This document shows, one piece after another, positions 12,367 through 13,554 of a stretch of 13,554 bases of DNA (positions are counted from its first letter, which is position 1; each line of letters opens with the position of its first letter). The notes under the pieces are model-generated. The model worked only from the letters and a program-made list of their open reading frames with translations. It ran no database searches and was not told the origin of the DNA. This DNA comes from Lachnospiraceae bacterium UBA3632 (GTDB lineage Bacteria; Bacillota; Clostridia; Lachnospirales; Lachnospiraceae). A program made the translations under genes and the position numbers. Where the stretch lies: assembly GCA_002373975.1 (NCBI GenBank), contig DFKZ01000076.1, positions 1 through 13,554 of the forward strand, read 5' to 3'.

Positions 12367-13554
12367 ATGTACAGAGTAATGACGGAAGCAGAGATGGTCG
12401 AAGCCTTTGATACGGCCATCAGCGAAGATCAGTTTTATGTCTGCTATCAGCCGCAGATGAATCATATATCCGGAAGCATAGTGGGAGCTGAGGCGCTTTT
12501 GCGCTGGAAGCATCCGGAATTTGGCGTGCAGTTTCCATCGGATTTTATTCCGGTTCTTGAAAAAAACGACCTTATCTATAAAGCGGATCAGTTTGTCTTT
12601 GAGAAGGTATGTCTGTTTATAAAAACATGCCTGGATAAAGGATTAACACCGGTTCCGGTTTCGGTTAATATGTCGCGCTACGATATAGTGGGGCATGACT
12701 ATGTCGAAGATATTGAAAAGACCAGAAAGCGGATCGGGATCCCCGTCAAGTACCTGAGGATCGAGATAACCGAGTCATCCGCTATAGGCGGAAGTGATCT
12801 GGTCTCATCCGTGCTTGACAGGCTGCACACATACGGATATATCGTCGAAATGGACGATTTCGGAAGCGGATATTCGTCCCTGAATATATTAAAAAAGCTT
12901 GATGTGGACGTGATCAAGCTTGATATGAGTTTCCTCAGCGAAAATACCGGCGGAAGGGGCGGAGTGATCATCAGCTCGATGGTGCGGATGACAAAGTGGC
13001 TGAATACTCCTGTCATAGCAGAGGGCGTTGAGACGATCGAACAGGCTGACTACATGCAGAGCCTGGGATGTAATTATATACAGGGTTATCTGTATTCCAA
13101 GCCTCTGCCGGAAAACGAATATCTTCAGCTTCTTGAAAGGCTTGAAACCGAGCCGATAAAGCCCGCTTCAAAGCTTGTTAAAGGAATGGGAGTGGGAAGA
13201 TTCTGGGATCCGGATTCTTTTGAGACTCTTGTATTTAATGATTTTGTGGGAGCAGCGGCTATTTTTTCCTATGAAGAGGATACCGGAAAGGCTGAGCTCC
13301 TCAGGGTGAATAAAAAGTATCTTGAAGAGATAGGAATGAATGTGAGCGAGCAGGAGATACTCGCCACCGATCCATGGGAAAGCTTTTCCGAGACTGACAG
13401 GAAGTCTTTTGAAGCAACCATAAAGAAGGCTATCGAAAGCGGAGAGGAAGAGACAAGCGAGCATTGGCGCCTGATCCGCTCCAAGTGCTGCGGAGACGAT
13501 AATATCTGTATAAGAGCCCATGTAAGATTTCTGGGAAGAGCGGGGAGGCAGGAT
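12367..13554 (+). CDS. EAL-domain c-di-GMP phosphodiesterase, 3' end outside the window
   Basis: The frame is open from the ATG at 12367 (6 nt after GGGAG at 12356-12360) through the last base, giving at least 396 residues without a stop. Residues about 12-260 form an EAL domain, which hydrolyses cyclic di-GMP to pGpG. Every catalytic or metal residue I know is present: E42 (AEALLRW), N101, E133 and E136 (EITES), D163 and D164 in the DDFGSGYSSL loop, K184, E219 and Q239. Their spacing matches the active enzyme RocR of Pseudomonas. There is no GGDEF domain before the EAL domain and no membrane helix. From about 290 the sequence (DFVGAAAIFSYEE, LLRVNKKYLEEIGM, then DRKSFEATIKKAIESGE) resembles a PAS-type sensor fold, and a further domain such as GGDEF may lie past the edge. 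It would act in the cytoplasm, lowering c-di-GMP in response to an unknown signal. Confidence 0.92.
   Translation, partial: MYRVMTEAEMVEAFDTAISEDQFYVCYQPQMNHISGSIVGAEALLRWKHPEFGVQFPSDFIPVLEKNDLIYKADQFVFEKVCLFIKTCLDKGLTPVPVSVNMSRYDIVGHDYVEDIEKTRKRIGIPVKYLRIEITESSAIGGSDLVSSVLDRLHTYGYIVEMDDFGSGYSSLNILKKLDVDVIKLDMSFLSENTGGRGGVIISSMVRMTKWLNTPVIAEGVETIEQADYMQSLGCNYIQGYLYSKPLPENEYLQLLERLETEPIKPASKLVKGMGVGRFWDPDSFETLVFNDFVGAAAIFSYEEDTGKAELLRVNKKYLEEIGMNVSEQEILATDPWESFSETDRKSFEATIKKAIESGEEETSEHWRLIRSKCCGDDNICIRAHVRFLGRAGRQD

Overview
The window looks like chromosomal DNA from a Gram-positive Clostridia, probably a Lachnospiraceae relative. This is judged from protein style, strong AGGAGG-type ribosome sites, lipoprotein-type binding proteins, an ECF-type thiamine transporter and a moderate GC content; no rRNA or other taxonomic marker is present, so the assignment is an inference. 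Nothing points to a phage, an insertion sequence, a CRISPR array or an obvious genomic island.

Layout. (1) 13-1347, minus strand: the ribosome-associated GTPase HflX, the only gene on that strand. (2) 1348-2247: a decayed patch. A symmetric TATAAT palindrome is followed by a PstS-like phosphate-binding protein remnant that has lost its signal peptide and its middle. After it come a near-perfect 22-bp palindrome and a small lipoprotein gene whose best-placed start codon reads ACG instead of ATG. (3) 2293-3331: an extended -10 promoter, a TPP riboswitch, a hairpin that masks the ribosome site, and thiT, the substrate-binding subunit of an ECF thiamine transporter with an unusual two-helix C-terminal extension. 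(4) 3404-7139: a class U-like sirtuin, a nitroreductase-family flavoprotein, and a two-gene ABC transporter (ATPase overlapping a 541-residue two-halved permease). Gaps are short, so these may share transcripts with thiT. (5) 7169-12249: a peptide/nickel-type (family 5) ABC importer in the order binding lipoprotein, OppB-type permease, OppC-type permease, and a single fused OppD-OppF ATPase. A strong hairpin separates the binding-protein gene from the rest. (6) 12367 to the window end: an EAL-domain c-di-GMP phosphodiesterase with all catalytic residues, followed by a PAS-like region. It runs off the edge with no stop.

How they work together: the window combines nutrient uptake (thiamine, and peptides or a similar solute), an export-type ABC pair of unknown substrate, NAD- and FMN-dependent enzymes, and signalling. 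Most genes belong to known families. The parts that deserve attention are regulatory or architectural: the translational TPP switch, the inter-cistronic hairpin, the symmetric promoter next to hflX, the ACG start, the ThiT extension, and the fused ATPase that lacks the usual cysteine-rich tails. I did not find a convincing wholly new system.
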